The notes: generated from the sequence alone by a model not told the origin. DNA of 22,206 nt from an uncultured Collinsella sp. (GCA_902490095.1 CABUCQ010000026.1:1-22206), one strand, 5' to 3'. Counted from the stretch's first letter, positions 14,972 to 22,206 are shown. Translations and numbers: made by a program.

Positions 14972-16663
14972 TTACTTTTCCAATCCACACGGCATCACGT
15001 TATCGCTACCGCGATGGTCTTTAGTCACAGCAGCAAAGAAGCGATAGCCACCCGAGAAGTTATAGCAGTCAAAACCGTACTGAGCGAGGATGCGGCAGCC
15101 AATGTAGCTGCGAAGACCACTTTGGCAAATAACATAAACAGGCTTTGTCACGTCAAGCTCCCCCAAGCGAGCACGCAAGTCATCGACGGGAATGTTCACA
15201 AAGCCGTCGATATGTCCGCGGTCATACTCGCCGACCATACGGACATCGAGCAGCTGCACACTACCATCGCGCGGCAGATCCGGTTCCTGCTCCCAATGCC
15301 ACTGCTTGAGCATGCCCGAGCCCACGTTTTCGATCAAAAAACCGGCCATGTTCACCGGGTCTTTCGCCGAAGAATATGGCGGCGCATAAGCCAAATCCAA
15401 ATCCTTGAGCTTATCGGCCCGAATACCGGCCTGGATTGCCGTCGCCAGCACATCGATGCGCTTGTCCACGCCATCGATGCCCACAATCTGCGCGCCCAGC
15501 AGACGCAAGGTTTCCCTCTCAAACACAACTTTCATGGTCATGGGCGTGGCCCCGGGATAATAACCCGCATGCGATCCAGGTGACAGCACGACGCTCTCGT
15601 AATCGATTCCCGTCGCACGCGCTGCCTTCACAGAAAGGCCCGTGCTCGCAGCTGTCAAGTCGAACACTTTGATTACCGAAGAACCCAGCGAGCCCTGATA
15701 GCGACTGTCTAAGCCACAAATCACGTCGGCGACGATACGTCCCTGCTTATTAGCGGGGCCTGCAAGGGAAATCACCGCGTCCTCACCCGTCACCTGATGC
15801 TTGACCTGCACGGCATCACCCACGGCATATACGTCAGGAGCAGACGTCTCCATGCGGTCGTTCACCACAATGGAGCCCTTGATGCCCAGCTCGATACCAG
15901 CTTTCTTTGCCAAATGGCTCTCGGGCGCAACGCCGATAGCGAGTAGCACCATATCGGCCATAATGGAATCATCGCCCGCCACATGTGTGACCACACGGCC
16001 ATCGGCCTCCTCAAAGCCCGTAACGTCGGCACGAAGGCGCAGGTCAATGCCATGCTCGCGGACCTCTGCATGAAGCAGCGTCGCCATGTCGTAGTCCAGG
16101 TTGTTCATCAGCTGCCCGGGGCGCTGCAAAAGCGTCACCTCGAGACCCAAGCCACGCAGGTTCTCGGCAGCCTCAACACCGATAAAGCCGCCACCGATCA
16201 CCACGGCGCTCCTCGGCTCATGCTCTTGCACATAACCATGAATGCGCAGCGTGTCCTCTACCGTTCGAAGGCTAAAGATCTTATCCAAATCGATTCCCGG
16301 AAGAGCGGGGCGAATGGGATGCGCGCCTGGCGAAAGAATCAGCTTGTCATACGTCTCGACAAATTCCTCGCCGGTGAGCAGGTCGCGAACGTCAACCGTA
16401 TGCACCTCGGGATGAATGGCGATCACCTCGTGGCTCGTCTTCACGGCAATGCGGAATCGATTCCAGAAGCCCTCGGGCGATTGCAGCGTGAGCGCAGACT
16501 CCTCCTCAATCACGCCGCCAATAAAGTATGGCAATCCGCAGTTAGCATAGGAGACATAACCTGTGCGCTCAAAAACGACAATCTCCGCCTGCTCGTCAAG
16601 CCTGCGCAAGCGCGCTGCCGCCGATGCACCGCCAGCAACGCCCCCCACGATAACCACCTTCAT
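14972..16663 (-). CDS. CoA-disulfide-reductase-like flavoenzyme with C-terminal rhodanese domain (CoADR-RHD)
   Basis: This FAD/NAD(P)H enzyme of 563 residues belongs to the single-cysteine pyridine-nucleotide-disulfide oxidoreductases. It shows the FAD site VIVGGVAGGASAAARLRRL, the redox Cys42 in SYANCGLPYFIGG, a second nucleotide-binding GGGFIGVEAAENL, and the FAD-closing VYAVGDAVQV. The C-terminal rhodanese domain (about 465-545) has LLDVRMVGEYDRGHI and the active Cys513 in VICQSGLRS. Related fused proteins reduce CoA disulfides, CoA persulfides or polysulfides. The start has a good AAGGTGG site. It begins 2 nt after the stop of the stand-alone rhodanese gene, so the two are co-translated. 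The likely role is handling of sulfane sulfur; the exact substrate is open. Confidence 0.9.
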   Translation of the reverse strand: MKVVIVGGVAGGASAAARLRRLDEQAEIVVFERTGYVSYANCGLPYFIGGVIEEESALTLQSPEGFWNRFRIAVKTSHEVIAIHPEVHTVDVRDLLTGEEFVETYDKLILSPGAHPIRPALPGIDLDKIFSLRTVEDTLRIHGYVQEHEPRSAVVIGGGFIGVEAAENLRGLGLEVTLLQRPGQLMNNLDYDMATLLHAEVREHGIDLRLRADVTGFEEADGRVVTHVAGDDSIMADMVLLAIGVAPESHLAKKAGIELGIKGSIVVNDRMETSAPDVYAVGDAVQVKHQVTGEDAVISLAGPANKQGRIVADVICGLDSRYQGSLGSSVIKVFDLTAASTGLSVKAARATGIDYESVVLSPGSHAGYYPGATPMTMKVVFERETLRLLGAQIVGIDGVDKRIDVLATAIQAGIRADKLKDLDLAYAPPYSSAKDPVNMAGFLIENVGSGMLKQWHWEQEPDLPRDGSVQLLDVRMVGEYDRGHIDGFVNIPVDDLRARLGELDVTKPVYVICQSGLRSYIGCRILAQYGFDCYNFSGGYRFFAAVTKDHRGSDNVMPCGLEK

Positions 16664-16665
16664 AG

Positions 16666-16986
16666 TTAACGCACCACCTTTCCGCTGTAGCTATTGATTC
16701 CGCCGATGTTCTTCACGTTGACGTAGCCCGCACGCTGAAGAAAGCTCGCAACGCGACCGCTACGAGCGCCACTCAGGCAATGCACGAACAGAGGCGTATC
16801 CTTCTTTGGATACTCGACAAGCACGCGATTGACGACATCGAGGGGAATGTTGATGGCACCGGGGATATGTCCCTGCCGATACTCATCGGCGCCACGCACA
16901 TCGATCAACACCGCACCTTCGGTCGCACGGCACTCTTCAACACCTTTGTTGATATCCACCCCAGCAAATAGATTGAACAATCCCAT
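16666..16986 (-). CDS. Stand-alone rhodanese-like sulfurtransferase
   Basis: This single-domain rhodanese of 106 residues carries sulfane sulfur as a cysteine persulfide. Landmarks are VLIDVRGADEYRQGHIPGAINIP and the active-site loop FVHCLSGARSGR with Cys70, the CxxGxR pattern. The start has a strong AAAGGAG site. It is the first gene of a pair with the CoADR-RHD gene, 2 nt apart, and lies 152 nt downstream of the Crp/Fnr-type gene on the same strand. It probably hands sulfur to or from the flavoenzyme. Confidence 0.9.
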   Translation of the reverse strand: MGLFNLFAGVDINKGVEECRATEGAVLIDVRGADEYRQGHIPGAINIPLDVVNRVLVEYPKKDTPLFVHCLSGARSGRVASFLQRAGYVNVKNIGGINSYSGKVVR

Positions 16987-17025
16987 GATGAGCTCCTTTG
17001 CTCGCTTGCCCTATCGTTTGATGCC

Positions 17026-17067
17026 AGTATGCCCGGAAGGCGCAGACCGGTTCCGTGACCAAGTCAC
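17026..17067 (-). promoter_or_regulatory. Candidate class II activator site and promoter of the rhodanese-CoADR pair
   Basis: A perfect inverted repeat GTGAC-CAA-GTCAC (17055-17067) resembles a Crp/Fnr half-site pair with a short spacer. On the minus strand, CATACT (17031-17026) could be the -10 box; a start near 17019 would put the palindrome centre at about -42, the usual class II activator position, which needs no good -35. The adjacent Crp-type protein is the obvious candidate regulator. This is inferred from geometry only. Confidence 0.45.
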
Positions 17068-17138
17068 CGTATGGGACAATTTTTTCTTAAAAGCGAGTGC
17101 CAGGCACTGGACGGATAGGCACCATGGCAAAGCCATCG

Positions 17139-17804
17139 CTACGGCAGGCGTGTCAAACCGTCGACATCCAGAACAAGGATTCGCCCGCGCTTCACCTCGA
17201 CAAGACCTTCATTGGCAAGACGACGCAGCACGCGCGTCACCGCCTCGCGGGCAGAGTTGATGTCACGCGCCAGCTCGTCTTGAGTGACCCGGAGCTCCAT
17301 TGACCCCGTTGCCTGGCATCGCTCAACCAAATAGTCGGCAACACGCTGGTCGAGACGTCGGAAAAGCATCTGTTGGAGCACACGAACCACCTGAGAGTAG
17401 CGCCGCGCCTCCACTTCGAGCATAAAGACTTTGACGAAAATATTGTTGCTGGCAAGATGCTCGCAAACACCGATAGGCACAATAAGGAGCTCGGATTTCT
17501 CTGTTGCGGCAGCCAACGTGCCAAAGGAGATTTGCCGAATTACGCACGAAGCTGTTGTAACGCAGCACTCGCCGCACCCAATCCTAAAGAGCGTGATCTC
17601 CTTGCCTTCCTCGGAAAGGAGGCTGACGCGGACACCACCCTGAACGATAAGGAACATGCCGGTACAGGAGCTATCGCTGCCGCCGATAAGCTGGCCGGCA
17701 TCGAAGGTGCGCAAGGCGGCTTGCCCCAAAACGAGCGTCCTCTCGTCAGAAGACAGATGCGCCCAAAAAGGGAGCTTCTCTACAACGTTTTGCACCATGG
17801 TCAT
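17139..17804 (-). CDS. Crp/Fnr-family regulator with a cysteine-rich sensing segment
   Basis: This 221-residue DNA-binding protein has an N-terminal cyclic-nucleotide-binding-like fold (about 15-125) and a C-terminal winged helix (about 150-215) with VTQDELARDINSAREAVTRV as the recognition helix region. The sensory domain carries a run of cysteines (Cys77, Cys80, Cys81, Cys87 in RIGCGECCVTTASC), where true CRP would have its cAMP pocket. This suggests a redox, sulfur or Fe-S signal. It lies just upstream of two sulfur-transfer genes on the same strand. The start has an AAGGAG site 6 nt before ATG. TTGCTG and TAGATT, 17 nt apart upstream, make a weak promoter. After its stop, two small hairpins stand before 17060, perhaps its terminator. 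Confidence 0.87.
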   Translation of the reverse strand: MTMVQNVVEKLPFWAHLSSDERTLVLGQAALRTFDAGQLIGGSDSSCTGMFLIVQGGVRVSLLSEEGKEITLFRIGCGECCVTTASCVIRQISFGTLAAATEKSELLIVPIGVCEHLASNNIFVKVFMLEVEARRYSQVVRVLQQMLFRRLDQRVADYLVERCQATGSMELRVTQDELARDINSAREAVTRVLRRLANEGLVEVKRGRILVLDVDGLTRLP

Positions 17805-17847
17805 CTGCGACTCCTTCTCCCATGGTCTAATCTATCAGGAATAATAG

Positions 17848-18018
17848 GGAGCAGCAAAAGTCAACTGTCGCAAGAATGACCTGTACCGCAAGATCATCAC
17901 CGAGGGCTTTGAGATTGCCGACGAGCGCTTTGAGGCCAACACTTTGGTCATCTTCCGTGAGACAGGGAACCGTCAGCACACCATCAAGGCCGTTATGTGT
18001 GCCCTTCTGGGTCTCTAG
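17848..18018 (+). pseudogene. Gene remnant: C-terminal coding fragment without a start
   Basis: An open frame between in-frame stops reads like real protein: LYRKIITEGFEIADERF, then EANTLVIFRETGNRQHTI and a hydrophobic end, closed by TAG at 18016. Codon use fits the neighbouring genes, and third positions favour G or C. There is no credible start codon or ribosome site; the upstream sequence is the promoter region of the divergent Crp-type gene. I do not recognise the family. It is most likely the tail of a gene whose front was lost by deletion. Confidence 0.5.
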
Positions 18019-18131
18019 GAGCCGTATCAATGGAAACTGTTTTGCCGGTGCCAGTGAGGAATGTTGGGAACCGCACAAAAACGAACGGGACGGCACGTCG
18101 CGTGGCGCACCATCCCGCACATGGCATTGAC

Positions 18132-18164
18132 AATGTGGCAAAGGGACTGTCCCTTTGCCACATT
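18132..18164. repeat. Perfect 16-bp hairpin repeat after the TlpA-like gene
   Basis: AATGTGGCAAAGGGAC, one base, then its exact complement. It begins 5 nt after the stop codon of the TlpA-like gene (minus strand) and is likely its 3'-end hairpin. It belongs to the same family as 9700-9730 and 11575-11603; no T-tract. Confidence 0.75.
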
Positions 18165-18169
18165 CGAAC

Positions 18170-19141
18170 CTACTGCTCGCTATTCGCAATCGCCTGGTCG
18201 ATAAGTTTGTTGAGTGCTGCGCGCTGCTCGGCGGAGCTGATGGCTCCCACGATTGGATCCCCTACGATATTGCCATTCTGATCGATGACATACGTTGTCG
18301 GGAACGAGAACAAATTTGACGTAAACTTACCGGCCTCGCTATCCGACTTGAACCAGATGTTCTTATATGTCACGCCCTTCTTGCTCAACACGTCCTTGGC
18401 ATCTGCAATCTCGCCCTTGTTGCCATCGAGCGTAAAGGAATTGACACCCACGACCCGGCCGCCCTTCTCGGCAAGCTCCTGATTCAGTTTCTCAAGATCG
18501 CCCAGCTCGCCCACGCACGGCTTGCAAGTAGTGAACCAGAAGTTCATGACGGTGACCTTGTTCTTAGAGAACAGCTCGTCGCTGTTCACGTCGTTGCCAT
18601 CCAAGTCCTTGCCCGTAAAGCTGGGGAACTTCGTCGCCTCGCTCGAAGCATTGGCACCAGCCGTCATGCCAGCGGTCGAAGCGTCGACGCTCTCGCCTGC
18701 ACTCGGCGTGCTTCCACAGCCGGGGAACTCCTTCTCCAGGCTCTCGAGCTTGTCCTCGATCTCCTTGATCTGCTGCGCACCGGCCTTGAGCGTCTTAAGC
18801 TCATCCGCCGTAAACTCATCCTTGGCGCCGTCGATGGTCTTGAGCAGGAAATCGCCGTAATTGCTGCCGTCCTCAATCATTGTCGAGTCTTTATTTGCCG
18901 CATTGAATACCTTTTCCCACAGCGCGTTATCACTCGAAAAGATCTCGTTCTCCTTCTGCATGAGCTTCGCATACAGCTCGGCGGCCTCGTCGGCATTGGC
19001 CGGCTTCTGCGCAGTGAGTTCTGCGATCTTAGGATCGGAGCTCGCAGATTCGCTCACATTGCCACCGGGCGCCGAACATGCCACAAGGCACAAGGCCAAT
19101 ACCGGCACCATAAACAGGGCCGCAATCTTAGAAAGCTTCAT
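18170..19141 (-). CDS. TlpA-like thioredoxin-fold lipoprotein
   Basis: This exported lipoprotein has 323 residues. The signal peptide ends in a lipobox LVAC, so the mature protein should start with lipidated Cys22. A helical, acidic region of about 130 residues follows, including a coiled-coil-like stretch around 110-140, then a low-complexity linker with one CGS motif, and a C-terminal thioredoxin domain with NFWFTTCKPC (Cys206 and Cys209), the VGVNSFTLD strand and the cis-Pro loop SFPTTYVID. It should act as a disulfide reductase or redox carrier outside the membrane. ATG 19141 is chosen because GGAGG lies 7 nt upstream; an ATG at 19147 is too close to it. It is the last gene of the operon, 29 nt after the 4Fe-4S protein gene, which could supply its electrons. 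Confidence 0.88.
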   Translation of the reverse strand: MKLSKIAALFMVPVLALCLVACSAPGGNVSESASSDPKIAELTAQKPANADEAAELYAKLMQKENEIFSSDNALWEKVFNAANKDSTMIEDGSNYGDFLLKTIDGAKDEFTADELKTLKAGAQQIKEIEDKLESLEKEFPGCGSTPSAGESVDASTAGMTAGANASSEATKFPSFTGKDLDGNDVNSDELFSKNKVTVMNFWFTTCKPCVGELGDLEKLNQELAEKGGRVVGVNSFTLDGNKGEIADAKDVLSKKGVTYKNIWFKSDSEAGKFTSNLFSFPTTYVIDQNGNIVGDPIVGAISSAEQRAALNKLIDQAIANSEQ

Positions 19142-19170
19142 AGTCATTCCTCCGTTTTGTCGAAGCTTGT

Positions 19171-20073
19171 TTACTTTTTATCGGCGGTCAAGGGAAGCTT
19201 TTCCGCCGACACATCCAGGCCATAGCGATAGCTGATGGCATCGACAGGACAGGCCCCGATGCACTTTCCGCACCGGATACATTCGGCATGATTGGGCGCG
19301 CGGACCACATCAACGTCCATCTGACAAACCCTTGAACACTTGCCGCACGAGACGCATTTGCACGCGTCGACCTGAATCCCCAACAAGGACACCCTATTCA
19401 TGAGCGCATAGAATGCGCCGAGCGGGCAAATCCATTTGCAGAAGGGGCGATAGAACAAAACGCTCAGCACTACCACGGCAATGAGAACGGCAAGTTTCCA
19501 GGTAAAGAGCTGCCCCAGCGCAGATCGAATGCCGGCGTTGGCAATGGCCAGCGGAATGGCGCCCTCGAGCACGCCCTGCGGACAGACGTATTTGCAAAAG
19601 AACGGGTCTCCCATCCCCACGTCGTTGACCACCAAGACGGGCAGCAGCACCACGGCAAACAGCAGCACGACGTACTTGATGTACGTGAGCGGCTTGAGCC
19701 TTTTTGTCGAAAGCTTTTTGCTGGGAATCTTGTGAAGCAGCTCCTGCAGCCAGCCAAACGGGCACAAAAACCCGCATACAAATCGTCCCAGCAGCACGCC
19801 GAGCAAAATGAGCGTACCGGTAACGTAGTAGGAGAAGTTAAACTTAGATGAACCCACCACCGATTGGAACGACCCGATGGGGCACGCGCCCGATGCCGCG
19901 GGGCACGAATAGCAGTTAAGCCCGGGTACGCAGACTGTTTTTCCCGCACCCTGATAGATGCCGCCTTTGGCAAAGTTAGGCAGGTGAATGTTGGTAATAA
20001 GCGTTGCCGCCGCCTGAATGAATCCGCGAAATCGGGCCAAAACATGCGACACAGTGTTTTTTCTTTTATCCAA
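19171..20073 (-). CDS. NapH-like polytopic 4Fe-4S membrane protein
   Basis: This membrane electron-transfer protein of about 300 residues resembles the COG0348 (NapH/NosR-like) group. From the TTG start, an amphipathic N terminus leads to a Cys-rich outer segment (Cys48, Cys54, Cys57, Cys64 in GLNCYSCPAASGACPIG), then helices with GRFVCGFLCPFGW and FCKWICPLGAF (the CxxxCP type of this family), and a cytoplasmic end with two 4Fe-4S motifs, CVSCGKCSRVC and CIRCGKCIGACP. The start is a judgement: TTG 20073 overlaps the stop of the preceding small gene by 8 nt, with GGAG 10 nt upstream, whereas the ATGs further upstream read through that small gene in another frame. It probably moves electrons across the membrane to the TlpA-like protein. 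Confidence 0.85.
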   Translation of the reverse strand: MDKRKNTVSHVLARFRGFIQAAATLITNIHLPNFAKGGIYQGAGKTVCVPGLNCYSCPAASGACPIGSFQSVVGSSKFNFSYYVTGTLILLGVLLGRFVCGFLCPFGWLQELLHKIPSKKLSTKRLKPLTYIKYVVLLFAVVLLPVLVVNDVGMGDPFFCKYVCPQGVLEGAIPLAIANAGIRSALGQLFTWKLAVLIAVVVLSVLFYRPFCKWICPLGAFYALMNRVSLLGIQVDACKCVSCGKCSRVCQMDVDVVRAPNHAECIRCGKCIGACPVDAISYRYGLDVSAEKLPLTADKK

Positions 20074-20212
20074 TTCCGATACACTCCAAGCACAGCCTAA
20101 TCGCTTTGGCCAGCACGGCATCCGCCTCGCCACGCATAACGCCAAAGCACACCATGGCAATTCCGACGATCAACAAAGCGACCTGTACCACGGGTTTTAC
20201 CGCTTTGAACAA
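20066..20212 (-). CDS. Small CXXC membrane peptide, CD1871A-like family
   Basis: This 48-residue protein is encoded directly upstream of the 4Fe-4S gene in a different frame and has a TTG start (AAAGGAG with 8 nt spacing). It has a short basic N terminus (FKAVKP), one membrane helix (VVQVALLIVGIAMVCFGVM) and a conserved-looking tail, RGEADAVLAKAIRLCLECIGIG, ending in a CxxC. That tail matches what I know of the CD1871A-type CXXC peptides, which are found next to 4Fe-4S membrane proteins in anaerobes. Its stop overlaps the next gene's start by 8 nt, so translation is probably coupled. The cysteines could carry a disulfide or help hold a cluster in the membrane complex. The function is not known. 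Confidence 0.75.
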   Translation of the reverse strand: MFKAVKPVVQVALLIVGIAMVCFGVMRGEADAVLAKAIRLCLECIGIG

Positions 20213-20244
20213 CCTGACCACTCCTTTCGTTACGCGACCATTGG

Positions 20245-20272
20245 ACCATATCGACTATAAAATCCGTGTTAA
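20245..20272 (-). promoter_or_regulatory. Candidate promoter of the redox operon, back to back with the two-component promoter
   Basis: On the minus strand TTAACA (20272-20267) and TATGGT (20250-20245) are 16 nt apart and lead to a start near 20238, just before the ribosome site of the small CXXC gene. On the plus strand TATAAA at 20256-20261 lies inside the same segment and could be the -10 of the response regulator gene, but has no good -35. Overlap means that one protein bound here would affect both directions. Confidence 0.4.
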
Positions 20273-20302
20273 GCGCGATTTGGAATGTGCAAGGAGACTG
20301 TT

Positions 20303-20977
20303 ATGCGTATTTTGATCGTCGAAGACGAGCGAGCACTGTGCGATGCAATCGCACGCAGCTTGCGAAACCTGGCGTACAGCGTCGACTGCTGCCACGATGG
20401 ACGGGAGGCACTCGACCTGCTGGGCGTCGAAGTCTTTGACCTCGTGGTACTCGACCTCAATCTCCCCCGCATCGACGGCATGACCGTGCTCAGGGAACTT
20501 AGGAAAACCGATTGCGAGACCAAGGTACTGATTCTGTCCGCGCGTGGCGAAGTATCCGATAAAGTCGCCGGACTCGATGCCGGCGCCAACGATTACCTCA
20601 CCAAGCCGTTTCATCTGGACGAACTTGCGGCAAGGATCCGCAGCCTCACCCTCAGGCGCTTCACACAAAGCGACATAGTTTTAACCTGCGGAAAGCTCAG
20701 CTTTGACACCAAGGCGCGCATCGCTTCCGTGGACAGTGAGGCTCTATCTCTTACACGCAAGGAAACGGGAATCTTGGAATACCTGATGCTTAATCAGGGG
20801 CGTCCGGTAAGCCAAGAGGAGCTTATCGAGCACGTTTGGGATAGCAGCGTGAACAGCTTTAGCAACGCAATCCGCGTTCATATCTCGTCACTCCGCAAAA
20901 AGCTACGCATCGCTTTGGGATACGACCCGATTCGCAATCGAATTGGAGAGGGCTACGTTATGGAGGATAGCGAATGA
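20303..20977 (+). CDS. OmpR/PhoB-family response regulator
   Basis: This 224-residue transcription factor has a receiver domain (1-115) with the acidic pocket VEDE, phospho-acceptor Asp51 in LVVLDLNLPRIDGM, the conserved SA at 79-80 and Lys101 in DYLTKPF, followed by a winged-helix Trans_reg_C domain (about 128-222) with LTRKETGILEYLML and IRVHISSLRKKL. The ATG at 20303 has an AAGGAG site 6 nt upstream. Its stop overlaps the kinase start by 4 nt (ATGA). It is divergent from the CXXC / 4Fe-4S / TlpA operon with only 90 nt between the start codons, so regulation of that operon is a fair guess. Confidence 0.93.
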   Translation: MRILIVEDERALCDAIARSLRNLAYSVDCCHDGREALDLLGVEVFDLVVLDLNLPRIDGMTVLRELRKTDCETKVLILSARGEVSDKVAGLDAGANDYLTKPFHLDELAARIRSLTLRRFTQSDIVLTCGKLSFDTKARIASVDSEALSLTRKETGILEYLMLNQGRPVSQEELIEHVWDSSVNSFSNAIRVHISSLRKKLRIALGYDPIRNRIGEGYVMEDSE

Positions 20978-22125
20978 AAAGGCTTTCGCTGCAATGGCGC
21001 ATAACGATTATGACGGCACTGCTCACGTGTGCAGCATGCGTGCTGACGAACTGCCTAGTCGGCTATACGGGCATGCGCTACATGGATGCCATCGGCAGCA
21101 ACATCTCGGCCTTTAACGCAACCGGCGAAGATTCGCCCCAGGCGTTCGACCCAACGAAAGCGACCCCCGATGACAAGGTCACGATCGTCGTAAACGACGC
21201 ACAGGAGTCTTTTGGCACGACAACCTGGTGCATCACGGCTGGAGTCACACTCCTTGGCGGCGTGCTGGCATACTTTGTGAGCGGCCGTGCACTCAAACCG
21301 CTACGGGATTTCGCCGCCCAGGTAGAGCGCGTGCAGCCTGACAACCTAAGCGAAATCAGACTCAGTGAAGATGTGCCCACCGAGCTACAACAATGCAGCG
21401 CCTCTTTCAACGACATGATCGCCCGTCTTGGCGAAGGATTCTCTGCACAGCGTCAGTTTACCGGCAACGCCGCACACGAGCTGCGCACCCCGCTCGCCCT
21501 TATGCAAGCACAGATTGAACTATTCATCTCCGAGCACTCCGGTTTGCAACCAGAAACAGCCGAGCTGCTCGGCCTGCTACAAGAACAAACCGAGCGCATG
21601 TCTCGAATGACCAAGGTATTGCTTGAAATGAGTGAGCTCCGCAGCGTTCCTTGCGAGGACGATGTTGAACTCGGTCCCTTGTCCGAAGAGGTCCTCACTG
21701 ACCTTGCGCCACTTGCCGAAAATAGGAGCATAGCCCTCAACTGTGCTGGAGACGCTTTAGTAATCGGGAGCGACACGCTCCTCTATCGGTTGCTGTTCAA
21801 CCTGGCCGAAAACGCCATCCGTTACAGTCGCTCCGGCTCGACTGTCAATGTCTCCATCAGCGACAGCGACAGCCACGTGCTCCTGCGAGTCAAAGATGAG
21901 GGCCCGGGAATACCCAAGCAGTACCGAGAGAGCATCTTCCAGCCGTTCTTTCGTCTAGACAAATCCCGCAGCAGGGCATACGGCGGCGCAGGACTCGGGC
22001 TAGCGCTTGTTTGGGAGATTGCAGCACTTCACGGTGGCACGGTAGAGGTCGAAACAAGTTCCGAGAACGGGGCTACCATGCTCGTAAGCCTTCCAAAACG
22101 ATCCGCAGCGTTAACCGAACAGTAA
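20974..22125 (+). CDS. Sensor histidine kinase, partner of the upstream response regulator
   Basis: This 383-residue membrane kinase has one helix at about 8-30, a short outer segment of about 50 residues, a second helix at about 84-103, a HAMP-like linker, HisKA with AAHELRTPLAL (His168), and HATPase with NLAENAIRYS, DEGPGI and GGAGLGLALVWEI. The outer segment is too small for a known ligand-binding fold, so sensing may be through membrane stress or a partner. Translation is coupled to the regulator gene by the ATGA overlap. The signal is unknown. Confidence 0.93.
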   Translation: MKRLSLQWRITIMTALLTCAACVLTNCLVGYTGMRYMDAIGSNISAFNATGEDSPQAFDPTKATPDDKVTIVVNDAQESFGTTTWCITAGVTLLGGVLAYFVSGRALKPLRDFAAQVERVQPDNLSEIRLSEDVPTELQQCSASFNDMIARLGEGFSAQRQFTGNAAHELRTPLALMQAQIELFISEHSGLQPETAELLGLLQEQTERMSRMTKVLLEMSELRSVPCEDDVELGPLSEEVLTDLAPLAENRSIALNCAGDALVIGSDTLLYRLLFNLAENAIRYSRSGSTVNVSISDSDSHVLLRVKDEGPGIPKQYRESIFQPFFRLDKSRSRAYGGAGLGLALVWEIAALHGGTVEVETSSENGATMLVSLPKRSAALTEQ

Positions 22126-22152
22126 AACGAAAGGGGTCCCGAGCAACAGGGG

Positions 22153-22206
22153 TACAATTGCTGCATTGTTGCCACCTGATGGGAGATGGAAGATGGACTG
22201 CGATGG
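22153..22206 (+). other. Possible start of the next gene, cut by the window end
   Basis: TACAAT at 22153-22158 resembles a -10 box, and GGGAG at 22181-22185 stands 7 nt before an ATG at 22193. Only about four codons remain in the window, so the gene cannot be identified; this may be chance. Confidence 0.3.

Noticed and set aside
17827..18189. Minus-strand 120-residue frame over the intergenic region
   Set aside because: It runs through the hairpin repeat and the gene remnant in the antisense direction; no ribosome site or motif.
20074..20160. N-terminal extension of the 4Fe-4S protein to ATG 20160
   Set aside because: The extension reads through the small CXXC gene in a different frame and gives a Cys/Trp/Arg-rich start unlike the family; TTG 20073 with coupling explains the locus better.

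Overview
The window looks like a chromosomal stretch from a GC-rich gut Coriobacteriia bacterium, most likely Collinsella or a close relative. This is inferred from the GC-rich coding style, the gene families and the small palindromic repeats; no marker gene fixes the species. I see no rRNA, tRNA or CRISPR array.

Layout. 1-617: the 3' end of an IS110-type transposase, markedly more GC-rich than the rest, whose right end abuts half of a palindromic repeat. 689-4015: a hybrid sensor kinase with two extracytoplasmic solute-binding domains, then a NimA-like flavin-binding protein. 4110-6183 (minus): a MalY/PatB-type PLP enzyme and the tRNA methyltransferase TrmO. 6316-7440: an XRE / zinc-ribbon / TipAS fusion regulator and a glutaredoxin. 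7441-8725: an accessory, repeat-rich, AT-richer island with an orphan ribbon-helix-helix (antitoxin-like) gene. 8726-9685 (minus): a tRNA-dihydrouridine synthase. 9686-11603: a membrane protein of unknown function, framed on both sides by two families of inverted-repeat element. 11604-14858 (minus): a 1084-residue ABC ATPase-permease with a very large outer domain. 14972-17804 (minus): a sulfur/redox cassette of a cysteine-rich Crp/Fnr regulator, a stand-alone rhodanese and a CoA-disulfide-reductase-like flavoenzyme fused to rhodanese. 17848-18018: a gene remnant. 18170-20212 (minus): an envelope redox operon of a tiny CXXC membrane peptide, a NapH-like 4Fe-4S membrane protein and a TlpA-like lipoprotein. 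20303-22125: an OmpR-type response regulator and histidine kinase, divergent from that operon.

How the genes work together. Thiol and electron-transfer chemistry recurs: glutaredoxin, CoA-disulfide reductase, rhodaneses, a cysteine-rich Crp regulator, and a three-gene membrane chain that could pass electrons through Fe-S clusters to an extracytoplasmic thioredoxin fold. The divergent two-component system is a candidate regulator of that chain.

Least explained parts. (1) A composite repeat made of a terminator-like hairpin plus a palindrome, with one palindrome apparently split by the IS110 element. (2) A larger inverted-repeat element in two opposite-orientation copies flanking an unknown membrane protein, whose arms changed sequence yet stayed complementary. 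(3) The CXXC peptide / 4Fe-4S / TlpA operon, whose first gene overlaps the second by 8 nt and is easily missed.
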